NCBI RefSeq assembly: GCF_041381155.1
Contig: NC_091147.1
Location: forward strand, 33,126,909 to 33,190,908
Origin: Argopecten irradians
Taxonomy: Eukaryota > Mollusca > Bivalvia > Pectinida > Pectinidae
Direction: 5' to 3'
DNA length: 64,000 nt
Position 1 is the stretch's first letter. The number at the start of each line of letters is the position of its first letter. Shown piece after piece: positions 12,601-21,839 of this stretch. A program made the position numbers and the translations under genes. The notes beneath the pieces were generated by a model that had not been told where the DNA came from, searched no databases, and was given only the letters and a program-made list of their open reading frames with translations.

Positions 12601-12919
12601 GTTCGACTCTCTACTGGTTTCTATTGCCCAATTCGGTGATCTATGACCTTCTGCAATCTTTTCTTTATGACTTCGATCCACTTCATCACGTATTTGCTGT
12701 ATATATTCAGGTTCCCTATTGTATGTGTAGGGACTTAAGGGATGTTTCTTGCTGCCTGCAAAAACAAAGAGACAGAAAGTTGAAAGCATCATAAAAGAGA
12801 GTGTACAGATTCAATGATAATTTGGATGGTTATTGCAGCCTGCCCAGAATTGTGACCATAATTGTAAATTAAAAAGTGCGTACCGATTCGATCAGAATGT
12901 GAATCGTCACTTCCAAATA
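343..12919 (-). CDS. Seven-exon host gene of unknown function (3' part), minus strand
   Basis: I reconstructed this gene from exons at 12884-12919, 12550-12755, 8469-8671, 7973-8046, 7529-7574, 1032-1168 and 343-632. Each has AG before it and GT after it on the minus strand. The junction phases (1,0,2,1,2,1 in order) all match, so 992 coding nt read without interruption to a TAA at 343-345, giving at least 330 C-terminal residues. The product is polar, with basic/serine/proline motifs such as RQRSNSAPVNAY and RPSTAPGKR and an acidic-aromatic end (GDYGWFW). No enzyme domain, signal peptide or membrane segment is visible. Such RSNSAP/RPSTAP segments occur in cytoskeletal or ciliary proteins, but I do not recognise the family. 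The 5' end is unresolved; a possible first exon lies near 14323. Introns carry a minisatellite and several mobile elements. The joint phase agreement makes the gene model likely; function is unknown. Confidence 0.72.
1032..1168 (-). CDS. Internal exon of the seven-exon gene
   Basis: The acceptor is GATGTTTAG and the donor is CAG/GTTCGT, which is a weak donor. The product includes GVYMPRKNPLACFMTGPAS. If the donor is not used, the frame reads on to a TAA at 994-996, giving an alternative C-terminus (TNSFHVE). The donor version is preferred because its phase joins the 343-632 exon. Confidence 0.62.
1368..1476. repeat. Foldback hairpin, ~42-bp arms
   Basis: The arm TTATGTTATGGAGATATAAC at 1368-1408 is inverted at 1435-1476 (AGAGTACACACAGATTTGTG...). 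The loop contains TCGCGAAGCGG. It is a small inverted-repeat element in the last intron of the host gene. Confidence 0.75.
1582..1692 (+). repeat. Interspersed ~105-bp repeat, copy 1 of 3 in the window
   Basis: The segment with CAATCAGATGCAACGTCACA, then GCGCCATTTTTT, GGGCTGATAAAGTAAATTTT and AAGCAAAATTGAA recurs at 45551-45656 and 62557-62662. The last two are paralogous through the large duplication. It includes CCAAT-like and CRE-like words but no coding signal. Confidence 0.7.
1700..2343. repeat. 21-bp minisatellite, first block (~30 copies)
   Basis: The tandem unit is ACACTAGTATATATAACAAG plus T, with ATGTATAAC and ATATGTAAC variants. Because 21 is a multiple of 3, every frame reads a 7-residue repeat on both strands, so long ORFs here are not genes. 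Confidence 0.97.
2344..2902. mobile_element. Non-autonomous TIR element inside the minisatellite
   Basis: The 14-bp terminal inverted repeats are GTTTATCCTGCAAC at 2344-2357 and its reverse complement at 2889-2902. They bound 559 bp of non-repetitive sequence that interrupts the 21-bp array. An internal TTTATCCGTCAATACGAT word is duplicated in tandem near 2402-2443. No coding capacity is seen, and no clear target duplication. Confidence 0.6.
2903..3052. repeat. Near-perfect palindrome, ~68-bp arms
   Basis: The left arm begins AGAATACACGGTTAGTATCT at 2903 and the right arm ends with its reverse complement at 3052, with very few mismatches. The loop is about 13 bp (TCGGCAAAGCCTC). It abuts the TIR element on one side and the second minisatellite block on the other. 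Confidence 0.9.
3053..4196. repeat. 21-bp minisatellite, second block (~54 copies)
   Basis: It has the same unit as the block at 1700, so the two were once continuous and were split by the insertion at 2344-3052. Several copies between 3520 and 3680 have short deletions or duplications. Confidence 0.97.
4197..5828. other. Intron sequence, no feature seen
   Basis: AT-rich unique sequence between the minisatellite and a small hairpin. No exon with splice sites was recognised. AGTTATCTCCCTTGAT at about 5525 matches a motif seen near other repeats in the window. Confidence 0.5.
5829..5910. repeat. Short hairpin element, ~18-bp arms
   Basis: TATCGACCAAAGAAAATA at 5829 is inverted as TATTTTTTCTTTGGTCGATA ending at 5910. 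The loop contains CATCTGTCATCTGTCGCGG. A miniature foldback element is likely. Confidence 0.65.
6495..6815 (+). mobile_element. ~320-bp MITE-like repeat, copy 1 of 3
   Basis: One end reads ATGTTCCACCGCCGACAGAG and the other, inverted, ATGCTCCACCGCTGACA, forming ~18-bp terminal inverted repeats. Internal words CAATAATTGGTGTTTTATCC and GGTGTAAAGTAAGTAA recur in reverse orientation at 44683-45011 and 61685-62010. Confidence 0.7.
7529..7574 (-). CDS. Small internal exon (46 nt) of the seven-exon gene
   Basis: A strong donor (GTAAGT) and the acceptor GTTGTAG bound a 46-nt exon encoding MESTQYSTINTTPR. The incoming phase fits the exon ending at 7973 and the outgoing phase fits the exon starting at 1168. 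Confidence 0.6.
7973..8046 (-). CDS. Internal exon (74 nt) of the seven-exon gene
   Basis: The acceptor is TTGTGTAG and the donor is AAAA/GTAAGA. It encodes a basic, serine-rich stretch (LLRARQRSNSAPVNAY...). A second frame is also open, but only this one joins the neighbouring exons in phase. Confidence 0.6.
8469..8671 (-). CDS. Internal exon (203 nt) of the seven-exon gene
   Basis: A clear polypyrimidine acceptor (TTTTTTGTCTAG) and the donor GTATGT bound 67 codons plus 2 nt with no stop. The product includes KEPRTRSLVRGRSAPPKRSE and a Q/T/S-rich tail. The phase matches both neighbours. Confidence 0.7.
8874..10097. mobile_element. PIF/Harbinger-like non-autonomous element with TAA target duplication
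   Basis: TIR GGCCCGGTCCCACTG at 8874 is matched by CAGTGGGACCGGGCC ending at 10097. TAA flanks both sides (8871-8873 and 10098-10100). Subterminal inversion continues: CAAAATTGGCT at 8921 pairs with AGCCAATTTTG at 10009. The 1224-bp interior is rich in TTCGTAAT/CCGCAA-type words and has only short ORFs, so it cannot encode a transposase. The three-base TWA duplication and GGCC-starting TIR fit the PIF/Harbinger superfamily, which is inference from those two features. It sits in an intron of the host gene. Confidence 0.8.
10101..11456. other. Intron sequence, no feature seen
   Basis: Unique AT-rich sequence within the intron between the exons at 8671 and 12550. I found no exon, RNA gene or repeat I can support. 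Confidence 0.5.
11457..11627. repeat. Foldback element, ~41-bp arms
   Basis: TTTGCATATTACAGAGTTAG at 11457, continuing through TTGCGGGTAGGTATTG, is inverted at 11587-11627. The loop holds TGACGT-type words. A single arm-like sequence (ATAACTCTGTAATATG) occurs alone near 20025, and related AGTTATCTCCCTTG words occur elsewhere in the window. Confidence 0.85.
11628..12549. other. Intron sequence with T-rich tracts
   Basis: AT-rich, with long T and GTTTTT runs at 12318-12400. No gene or mobile element recognised. Confidence 0.5.
12550..12755 (-). CDS. Internal exon (206 nt) of the seven-exon gene
   Basis: An excellent acceptor (CTCTTTGTTTTTGCAG) and the donor AAG/GTAGGT bound 68 codons containing KKHPLSPYTYNREPEYIQQ and a charged EVDRSHKEK segment. 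The outgoing phase is 0 and matches the exon starting at 8671. Confidence 0.72.
12884..12919 (-). CDS. Possible 36-nt micro-exon upstream of the 12550-12755 exon
   Basis: An AG at 12921-12920 and a GTACGC donor at 12883 enclose FGSDDSHSDRI. The outgoing phase joins the next exon as ...RIGSKKHPLSP. The support is phase and splice dinucleotides only, and the exon is very short. Confidence 0.4.
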
Positions 12920-13906
12920 CTATATCAATCTAATATACTTAGGGTTTAATATCCAAAGGGGAACACCATTCTACATTTCGTTGTGGTATTTGTATGCACT
13001 AGGACCTATGCTTATCTTAATGTTATCTCATAATGGTTATTTCAATATTAGTTTGTTATTAAGTTGCTATTGTGTTAAGATTATGATGTTTTAAATGTTT
13101 ATTAACACAAAAATCCTAGATACAGGCAATACCCATTCAGCAAATTTTGTGTTGAATAATTTTAATAAGCATAGACTAACATGAAACTAAATACGTATTT
13201 TGAAGGAGACATTTTTATGTTCGATCTCACGTTCTCGGAAGGTGGCGGGCCGATCGATTAAGTGCGGTGGGTACACTATGGGTGTATTAATGGATTAGAA
13301 ACACGCTTTAAAAGTCCAACAGACAATGACTGACTGGCTGAGATGGACCTTAGAAAACTAGACGTCGATAAAAATTTACACACCTTACGACAACCCATTA
13401 GCTATAATAGTTAGTTTAGGGTTACGGTTTATGAACATGCCTTTAGAACGGTAGCTATTCTTCACTAAAGAATCATCTTAAGTTAACAAAAGTCCCTCCT
13501 ATCTACCGGGAGTATAATAGTTTACTGGCATTTAAATTTATGGGGTTACAAAATATCTTACCACTTTGGATTATTTTTGTATCAGGGATAACAAACAGAA
13601 GTCTATCGCCTTATCTATGCCGATGTGAATGTGAACATGTCGCTTTATTGTAGATGTATCACCTGGCAAGAGATTAATGAGCATTCCTCAGGATAAGGTT
13701 GTACAGTCAAGTTGTCTCATATCAATAAATGACTTACAAAATTAAAAGAAATAGTATTTTTTATGTTTAAAGTCAAGCATAGATTCAAGGTCAGAAAGAT
13801 ACTTCAGTTATTTCAATATACAGATTACTACATTGTATATACAGAATGTACATCAGTGTATCAAACTGAAATCGGGTATGTTTGACCGATAGGGGTGATA
13901 TTATTA

Positions 13907-14054
13907 GTTACACAGTTTGTTAGTGACCTAATACGGAAAAGAATATTGGGTCTAAAATAAACTTGTATCGGGCGAGGCGAAGCCGAGCCTATACATACAT
14001 GCTTATTTTAGACCCAATGTTTTTCCGTATTAGGTCACTAACAAACTGTGTAAC
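13907..14054. repeat. Near-perfect palindrome, ~60-bp arms
   Basis: GTTACACAGTTTGTTAGTGA starts at 13907 and its inverse ends at 14054. The arms include CTAATACGGAAAA and TTGGGTCTAAAATAA. The central loop is GC-rich (GGGCGAGGCGAAGCCGAGCC) and itself can pair. Confidence 0.9.
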
Positions 14055-14195
14055 GAATTTATCCCATCGAAGACCATTTCAATGAAGTAGCAACTGCAAA
14101 ATGCATAAATATGTACTGAGTATGGAAACCAAAACGACTTAAAACAATGTTCGACTCGAATGCGTTGTCATGGTCCATTTCTGTTAAATAATCCT

Positions 14196-14323
14196 AAATA
14201 AGTGTTGCCGATTTCGGTTTGCTCTGAAAGAGGTCATCAGCGCTATCATTCAAACATTTTATCTCCATCTCTTCGAGTGCCGTCGTCGCGAAGTGTTACG
14301 TACTTGACAGCCATCTTGTTACT
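14196..14323 (-). CDS. Possible 5' coding exon (MAVKYVTLRDDG...), uncertain
   Basis: On the minus strand an ATG in good context (AACAAGATGG) near 14321 opens MAVKYVTLRDDGTRRDGDKM and then hits a stop. One base over, an adjacent open frame continues as LNDSADDLFQSKPKSATLI. Both stretches look protein-like, suggesting one exon with a one-base shift in an A4 run, or chance. It could be the start of the gene ending at 343, but no donor in the required phase was found. Confidence 0.25.
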
Positions 14324-14329
14324 AATGGC

Positions 14330-15845
14330 GTTAGGGGCAAAGAACGATAACTCCAAACCTGATACGATTTCTACTAACCTGATACGACTATATTTTGTAT
14401 ATCACGTGACGTCATTTTAACCAATAGGAATACAGGATTAATATTAAATGAATCCTTATTAGAGATGGAGGTGATTTAGAAATGTCAAATGCCAAAATAG
14501 TATTTTGTATGCGGGTTTACTACAAGAGAACAGTGGCCTTAGAATACCACCATGGAAAATTCAATATTTGGTTAATATGGGGAAGTTTTTTTTGGGTGGT
14601 TGTTGTTTATTTGTTTAACCGAATAGTTCTGTTTTGAAAAGTTTGTTCGGGAATCAACATATACAATATGTAAATATTAACTATAAATGTGGCTCTCTCT
14701 ATATAAACTGCGTATACCTAGATTTGGTTATAAATTTCTTTGGCTATAGAAGATCGCATTTCACGGAGGAGCTGGGACTGAAATAATAGTCGTTATTCAG
14801 TAGCATGTAAGCACAAAACTAGATACCGGTTTAAAAGACGGAATATTTGATAACATCACAAATTTTCACAGATAGGAGTATGGAAATCGGTAAATAGATT
14901 TTCTGTATTGACGCCCGTTGTTAAATGTAACTAAACTCATGTTTAGAGTAATTCATTTCATAGGGGTCTTTTATGTCTACAATAATGGGGCTAGATGTAG
15001 TACAACGCATGTTTTAATTTGGATATTCAGTGACAAAAAAGTTTGGTACAATAATGAACAATGATGACATCAATCACAAAAAGTATTCTAATCTATCGTT
15101 AATCCCTCTGTTATGTTGTGTATAGCAAACATCATATTCGGTAAACTGGATTTGAAAAGGCAATGACGGGCGAACTATCATACCTGCATCGTACAACGCT
15201 TCGCATAATTTATATATACAAATATTTGTATTTGTTCACTTGACTTTGCACAGTTCCATTTTGGTTCTCGGACCCATATAGTAAGGACGTCCTTACATAT
15301 ACCGAGATCCTCACTGCGAGAAGTTGACTCATTAGACGTTATGTCCATATTTTATTTATAAACAAACAGACTGAAACCTTCCCTGTTTGATACGCCTAGC
15401 GTCACACACATATATTTCATTAAGTGTCTACGTATGTACAAATGTAAATAATTTGAAACCAATTTTGACTACAAACCATTTTGATATGCTCTTCTATAGA
15501 TGAATCTCAAAATACAGCGACTGACCGAAGGGATCATTCAGACAATACGCCTAGATATTGTCCCTTTAGTTTATCTGTATATTCTATATGTGTTCATTGT
15601 TTATGTTTTTGTGTACGTCCGTGACCGTCCTTAACATGTAAGTTTATCTGTTCTTCTGGTGTCTTGACAAAGGGGCAGATCGCCTCGAAAATTCGACAAT
15701 CTTTTGTCCACACTGTTTTACTGTACTTCTTTGTCCTATATTTACTAGACATATGTCTATTGTTATATGGAAAATAACTCTTGATATTACTTCATTGACC
15801 CATATCATCATAACTGGATAGACAGATGAAATAAAGGGATAGATT
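14330..15845. other. No gene recognised
   Basis: AT-rich unique sequence between the possible first exon at 14.3 kb and the minisatellites. Nothing with coding, RNA or repeat support was seen. Confidence 0.5.
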
Positions 15846-15847
15846 GA

Positions 15848-16650
15848 TAGCATGATACCTGGATATATAGACGGAGGAGAGATAGAGACATGATACCTGG
15901 ATATATAGACGGAGGAGAGATAGAGACATGATACCTGGATATATAGACGGAGGAGAGATAGAGACATGATACCTGGATATATAGACGGAGGAGAGATAGA
16001 GACATGATACCTGGATATATAGACGGAGGAGAGATAGAGACATGATACCTGGATATATAGACGGAGGAGAGATAGAGACATGATACCTGGATATATAGAC
16101 GGAGGAGAGATAGAGACATGATACCTGGATATATAGACGGAGGAGAGATAGAGACATGATACCTGGATATATAGACGGAGGAGAGATAGAGACATGATAC
16201 CTGGATATATAGACGGAGGAGAGATAGAGACATGATACCTGGATATATAGACGGAGGAGAGATAGAGACATGATACCTGGATATATAGACGGAGGAAGAT
16301 AGACAGAGATAGAGACATGATACCTGGATATATAGACGGAGGAGAGATAGAGACATGATACCTGGATATATAGACGGAGGAGAGATAGAGACATGATACC
16401 TGGATATATAGACGGAGGAGAGATAGAGACATGATACCTGGATATATAGACAGAGGAGAGATAGAGACATGATACCTGGATATATAGACGGAGGAGAGAT
16501 AGAGACATGATACCTGGATATATAGACGGAGGAGAGATAGAGACATGATACCTGGATATATAGACGGAGGAGAGATAGAGACATGATACCTGGATATATA
16601 GACGGAGGAGAGATAGAGACATGATACCTGGATATATAGACGGATGAGAG
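15848..16650. repeat. 38-bp minisatellite (~21 copies)
   Basis: Tandem unit containing GATACCTGGATATATAGACG and GAGGAGAGATAGAGACAT. The copies are almost identical, with one insertion near 16290. As 38 is not a multiple of 3 the minus frames cycle through 38 residues per three units, which creates overlapping ORFs of up to 351 codons that are artefacts. Confidence 0.97.
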
Positions 16651-18955
16651 ATAGAGACATGAACACCATCAGACATGGATAGACAGACGGAGGAGACAAG
16701 AAATATAGACATCATCAGACATGGATAGACAGACGGAGGAGACAAGAAATATAGACATCATCAGACATGGATAGACAGACGGAGGAGACAAGAAATATAG
16801 ACATCATCAGACATGGATAGACAGACGGAGGAGACAAGAAATATAGACATCATCAGACATGGATAGACAGACGGAGGAGACAAGAAATATAGACATCATC
16901 AGACATGGATAGACAGAACGGAGAGGAGATAGAGAAAGATAGACATCACAGACATGGATAGACAGACGGAGGAGACAAGAAATATAGACATCATCAGACA
17001 TGGATAGACAGACGGAGGAGACAAGAAATATAGACATCATCAGACATGGATAGACAGACGGAGGAGACAAGAAATATAGACATCATCAGACATGGAGAAG
17101 ACATCAACAAAGGATAGACAGACGGAGGAGACAAGAAATATAGACAATCATCAGACATGGATAGACAGACGGAGGAGACAAGAAATATAGACATCATCAG
17201 ACATGGATAGACCAGAGGCAACCAGTTCGGAGGAGACAAGAAATATAGACAGATGCATCCGCCAGACATGGATAGACAGACAGACGAAAATCTAAGACAA
17301 GAAATATAGACATCATCAGACATGATAGACAGACGGAGGAGACAAGAAATATAGACATCATCAGACATGGATAGACAACGGAGGAGACAAGAAATATAGA
17401 CACCATCAGACATGGATAGACAGACGGAGGAGACAAGAAATATAGACATCATCAGACATGGATAGACAGACGAGGAGACAAGAAATATAGACATCATCAG
17501 ACATGGATAGACAGACGGAGGAGACAAGAGATATAGATAGACAGTATCAACAGACATGGATAGACAGACGGAGGAGACAAGAAATATAGACATCACAGAC
17601 GGAGGAGACAAGAAATATAGACATCATCAGACATGGATAGACAGACGGAGGAGACAAGAAATATAGACATCATCAGACATGGATAGACAGACGGAGGAGA
17701 CAAGAAATATAGACATCATCAGACATGGATAGACAGACGGAGGAGACAAGAAATATAGACATCATCAGACATGGATAGACAGACGGAGGAGACAAGAAAT
17801 ATAGACATCATCAGACATGGATAGACAGACGGAGGAGACAAGAAATATAGACATCATCAGACATGGATAGACAGACGGAGGAGACAAGAAATATAGACAT
17901 CATCAGACATGGATAGACAGACGGAGGAGACAAGAAATATAGACATCATCAGACATGGATAGACAGACGGAGGAGACTGAAGAGAAAAATAGACATCATC
18001 AGACATGGATAGACAGACTGGAGACAGACGGAGGAGACAAGAAATATAGACATCACCACACATGGATAGACAGACGGAGGAGACAAGAAATATAGACATC
18101 ATCAGACATGGATAGACAGACGGAGGAGACAAGAAATATAGACATCATCAGACATGGATAGACAGAAGGAGGAGACAAGAAATATAGACATCATCAGACA
18201 TGGATAGACAGACGGAGGAGACAAGAAGATAAAGATAGACATCACCAGACATGGATAGACAGACGGAGGAGACAAGAAATATAGACATCATCAGACATGG
18301 ATAGACAGACGGAGGAGACAAGAAATATAGACATCATCAGACATGGATAGACAGACGGAGGAGACAAGAAATATAGACATCATCAGACATGGATAGACAG
18401 ACGGAGGAGACAAGAAAGATAGAAATATAGACATCATCAGACATGGATAGACCAGAAGGAGGAGACAAGAAATATAGACATCATCAGACATGGATAGACA
18501 GACGGAGGAGACAAGAGATAAAGATAGACATCATCAGACACATGGAACAAAAAATAGACAGACGGAGGAGACAAGAAATATAGACATCATCAGACATGGA
18601 TAGACAGACGGAGGAGACAAGAAATATAGACATCATCAGACATGGATAGACAGAAGGAGGAGACAAGAAATATAGACATCATCAGACATGGATAGACAGA
18701 AGGAGGAGAGAAGAGATAAAGATAGACATCATCACACATGGATAGACAGACGGAGGAGACAAGAAATATAGACATCATCAGACATGGATAGACAGACGGA
18801 GGAGACAAGAAATATAGACATCATCAGACATGGATAGACAGAAGGAGGAGAGAAGAGATAAAGATAGACATCACCACACATGGATAGACAGACGGAGGAG
18901 ACAAGAAATATAGACATCATCAGACACGAATAGACAGACGAAATGGATAACAAAG
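16651..18955. repeat. 46-bp minisatellite (~49 copies)
   Basis: Tandem unit containing GGATAGACAGACGGAGGAGA and CAAGAAATATAGACATCATC. It shares TATAGAC and GACGGAGGAGA words with the adjoining 38-bp array, so the two probably derive from a common ancestor. Copies between 17100 and 17620 and after 18400 show many small indels. Confidence 0.97.
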
Positions 18956-20740
18956 AGGAAAAATACCATGCACCATCAGACATAGATTGACATACAGAGT
19001 AAGACGTTGACTGTCACGCGGACAAAATCTAATTCTGAGTATTATTGCTGTAAATACTGTACATTTTATATGTCTTTGACTCAATGTGCAATCGAATGAA
19101 AATAAAGTCAATTATTAGTAATATTATCATTGTAGTATGATATGTTCTTAATTGAAATTCCAAATACCAGCTATACCATTATCTTGACATTTTTGTGAAG
19201 TTATGTTTCTTAAAAAAGTTCGGTGTACATTGGTTTTTTCCATCTTATGCAAACAAATCTGACATGTATGCTATATGCAAATAGTAGCGCCCTTACTTGT
19301 AGAAATTCACTCATGTTTACCGACGATTACAATCGACTACGGGTGGATAGGTTTCTGTACTGGATCGGAAGTTGGTAAAGGAAACAGAATATAGATTAAC
19401 TGTTGGTACACAGTCCGGGCCAATCTAACGAGGGGAGTGAGTTAGTGCGTGCTTTGTTGTGGTAATAGTAAGAAGGCATTACATGTATACAAATCATCCT
19501 GCCAATTTTACACCAAAGAAAAAAAGGCCTACATTCAGAAAGTTCTAACATAAAAAATGTCTTACTTTGGATTACAGTTCTTTATCATGGAAAACAAGAG
19601 TTTGTTTACTGAAACTTGTAGTGTCACGCACCAGGGAAATAGAACAACTCCTTCAGTGGAAGGTGATGGGAAGGTACATGTTCTCAGGCATTCACGATCA
19701 ATGGTGTTTTTTTTTTGAAAATACTTAAATGATTAGTCAATCCTACTCAATCATAAGTCATATAATAATCATCGTACATCTTCAATGTACGTATATATTA
19801 TTTGTCTTAAACATTAAAAAAAAAACCATAATCTTCGGTAACTGCATGTTGTGGATGGCTGAAGTAAAATGGTTTTTTAATAATGCAGAAATAGATTCTC
19901 ATAAAATGAATAGATGACTGTTAAAAAAATCTTTAAAGGAAAAAAAAGACTTCCTGATCGAGTTAGTTATTTCGTTCAGAAAAACAATAATCCAACAATG
20001 GATACCTTAATTACTGCAAGGGGCATAACTCTGTAATATGTTGAATAGGAGAGTATCACACACCTTAACCTCTCGGCCGTTGTTTTTTTGGGGGACAAAT
20101 GAATTGTATCTGACGACGTCGGGCGGTAGAGCATGTCGTTGTCACAGTTGTTTTCGTACTTGAGAAATACGAGGAAAGATAAGATGTCATTTATATATAA
20201 TAGTGAGATTTATTGATAGATAACCAGTTTCACATAGTATATAGTTTCCTCGAGCGAACTAACTTTCTGCCAAGTTTGATTGTAAATGTGTCCAATACAA
20301 GGAAAACTGACGGGTCTGATATAGACCTGTTTGTCTGCACCGTAATGGCATGAAAAGGTTACAACTATATGTAAGTAACATTTATCATGTGAAGGAGAGA
20401 TATATCAGTTTTTACTAATTGTTTGCTTTTATTCTTTGAACTCGAAGACGAAATATTCTTTTTTATGACAATGATTTTGTGTGTTTTGAATTGATTTAAA
20501 TCGTTTTCGCCAAAACAACAGGTCTCGCTGTGGGGCAAGCATTTCATGGGACTGTTTTGGATTATTTTGGTTTTCACGTTTTATATTTATAGTCAGTGTA
20601 ATTTAAGGCCGTTTCCGTTGCTTTGAAGGCCCCTCCACAAAATAAAGCCAGAGTAACCCGAAGAAAAACCCTTCGTCCTTTAACTCAGTAAACTACGCTT
20701 ATTGTGTCAATCTAATTAAAATACGATGTATTATATTATC
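18956..20740. other. No gene recognised; one orphan repeat arm
   Basis: AT-rich unique sequence. The only feature is GGGGCATAACTCTGTAATATG at about 20020-20041, which resembles one arm of the foldback element at 11457-11627. Confidence 0.45.
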
Positions 20741-20744
20741 TAAC

Positions 20745-21385
20745 ATGTAAACTCTGAGTTTCTACAACGTAAACACTGCGGATCTACTCCGTAAACTCCA
20801 TGTACCTACCCCGTAAAGTCCGGTGTATCTAATCCGTAAAATCCATGTATCTTACTACGTACAGTCCGTGTATCTACTCCGTAAAATCCATGTATTTACC
20901 CCGTAAACTTCCAGTATCTTACCCAGTACGCTTTCCCGTTTTACTACTCCGTAAAACTCCGTGTATGCTACTCCGTAAAGTTCGTGTATCTGACTCCGTA
21001 AACTCCGTGTATCAACCCCGGACTCTCTCCATGTATCTGACTCCCGTAAACTCCGTGTATCTACCGGCGTTTAACTCCGTGTATCTATTCCGAGAAACTC
21101 CCGTGTATCTACCGCGTAACGCCATTCCGTTGTATCCTTACTCCGTAACACGTCCCTGTATCTACTCCGTAAACTCATGTACAATTATCCGTTAACTATG
21201 TCCCATTAACTATTCCTTGTAAACTATCGTACACTCCGTGAATCAAATCCGATAAACTCCGTTGTAATCTACCCTCGTACCTTCGTTGTTATCAATACCG
21301 TAAACTCCGAGTAATCTACCCCGTACTACTTTCGTGTATCTACTCCCAGTAAACTCCGTGTATCTACTCTGTATAAGTATTTTCC
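20745..21385. repeat. ~22-bp minisatellite, heavily indel-marked (~28 copies)
   Basis: Units approximate CTCCGTAAACTCCGTGTATC followed by TA. Almost every copy has one or more single-base insertions or deletions, unlike the clean centre of the following 45-bp array. Confidence 0.85.
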
Positions 21386-21839
21386 GTGAGTAGCTAGAGT
21401 AGTAAGGCTAAGATAATGAACATCGCATTTAACAAAGTTAATTAGATTGTTATGAAGACGTAAAACGTTTGAATTTGAGATAAATGGCTAAACAGTATGA
21501 TAATCGCACATATTCTCATCCTCGTAATTGTCGTGCAACAATTTGTTTAGCCATAACTTGAATGTATTTAGTAGATCAGGATAAACCTAGACCCTTATTT
21601 CTACATACAGAAAAAAAATACTCCGAACATATTGTCCCTGTAAAGCACATTGTTGTTAAAACTGCATTATTTTATATGTGATAAAATAACGTGTAACGCA
21701 CGTATTTTACAGAATCATGTCGACCACGACTCTTAACGAGTATGGTATTACCAAAAAGAATCCATTTTTTTTATCAGGCGTGAACCCCAATAAGGACGTG
21801 TAAACAGAATCACTGTACTTAGAGTCACGATTGGTATTT

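Noticed and set aside
12529-12792. Single-exon 87-codon protein starting MMLSTFCLF
   Set aside because: The hydrophobic N-terminal part is the polypyrimidine tract of a splice acceptor at 12756; only 12550-12755 is coding.
15644-16745. Overlapping minus-strand ORFs of 258-351 codons
   Set aside because: They lie almost wholly in the 38-bp minisatellite and all three frames are open with the same cyclic peptide, as expected from a stop-free repeat unit.
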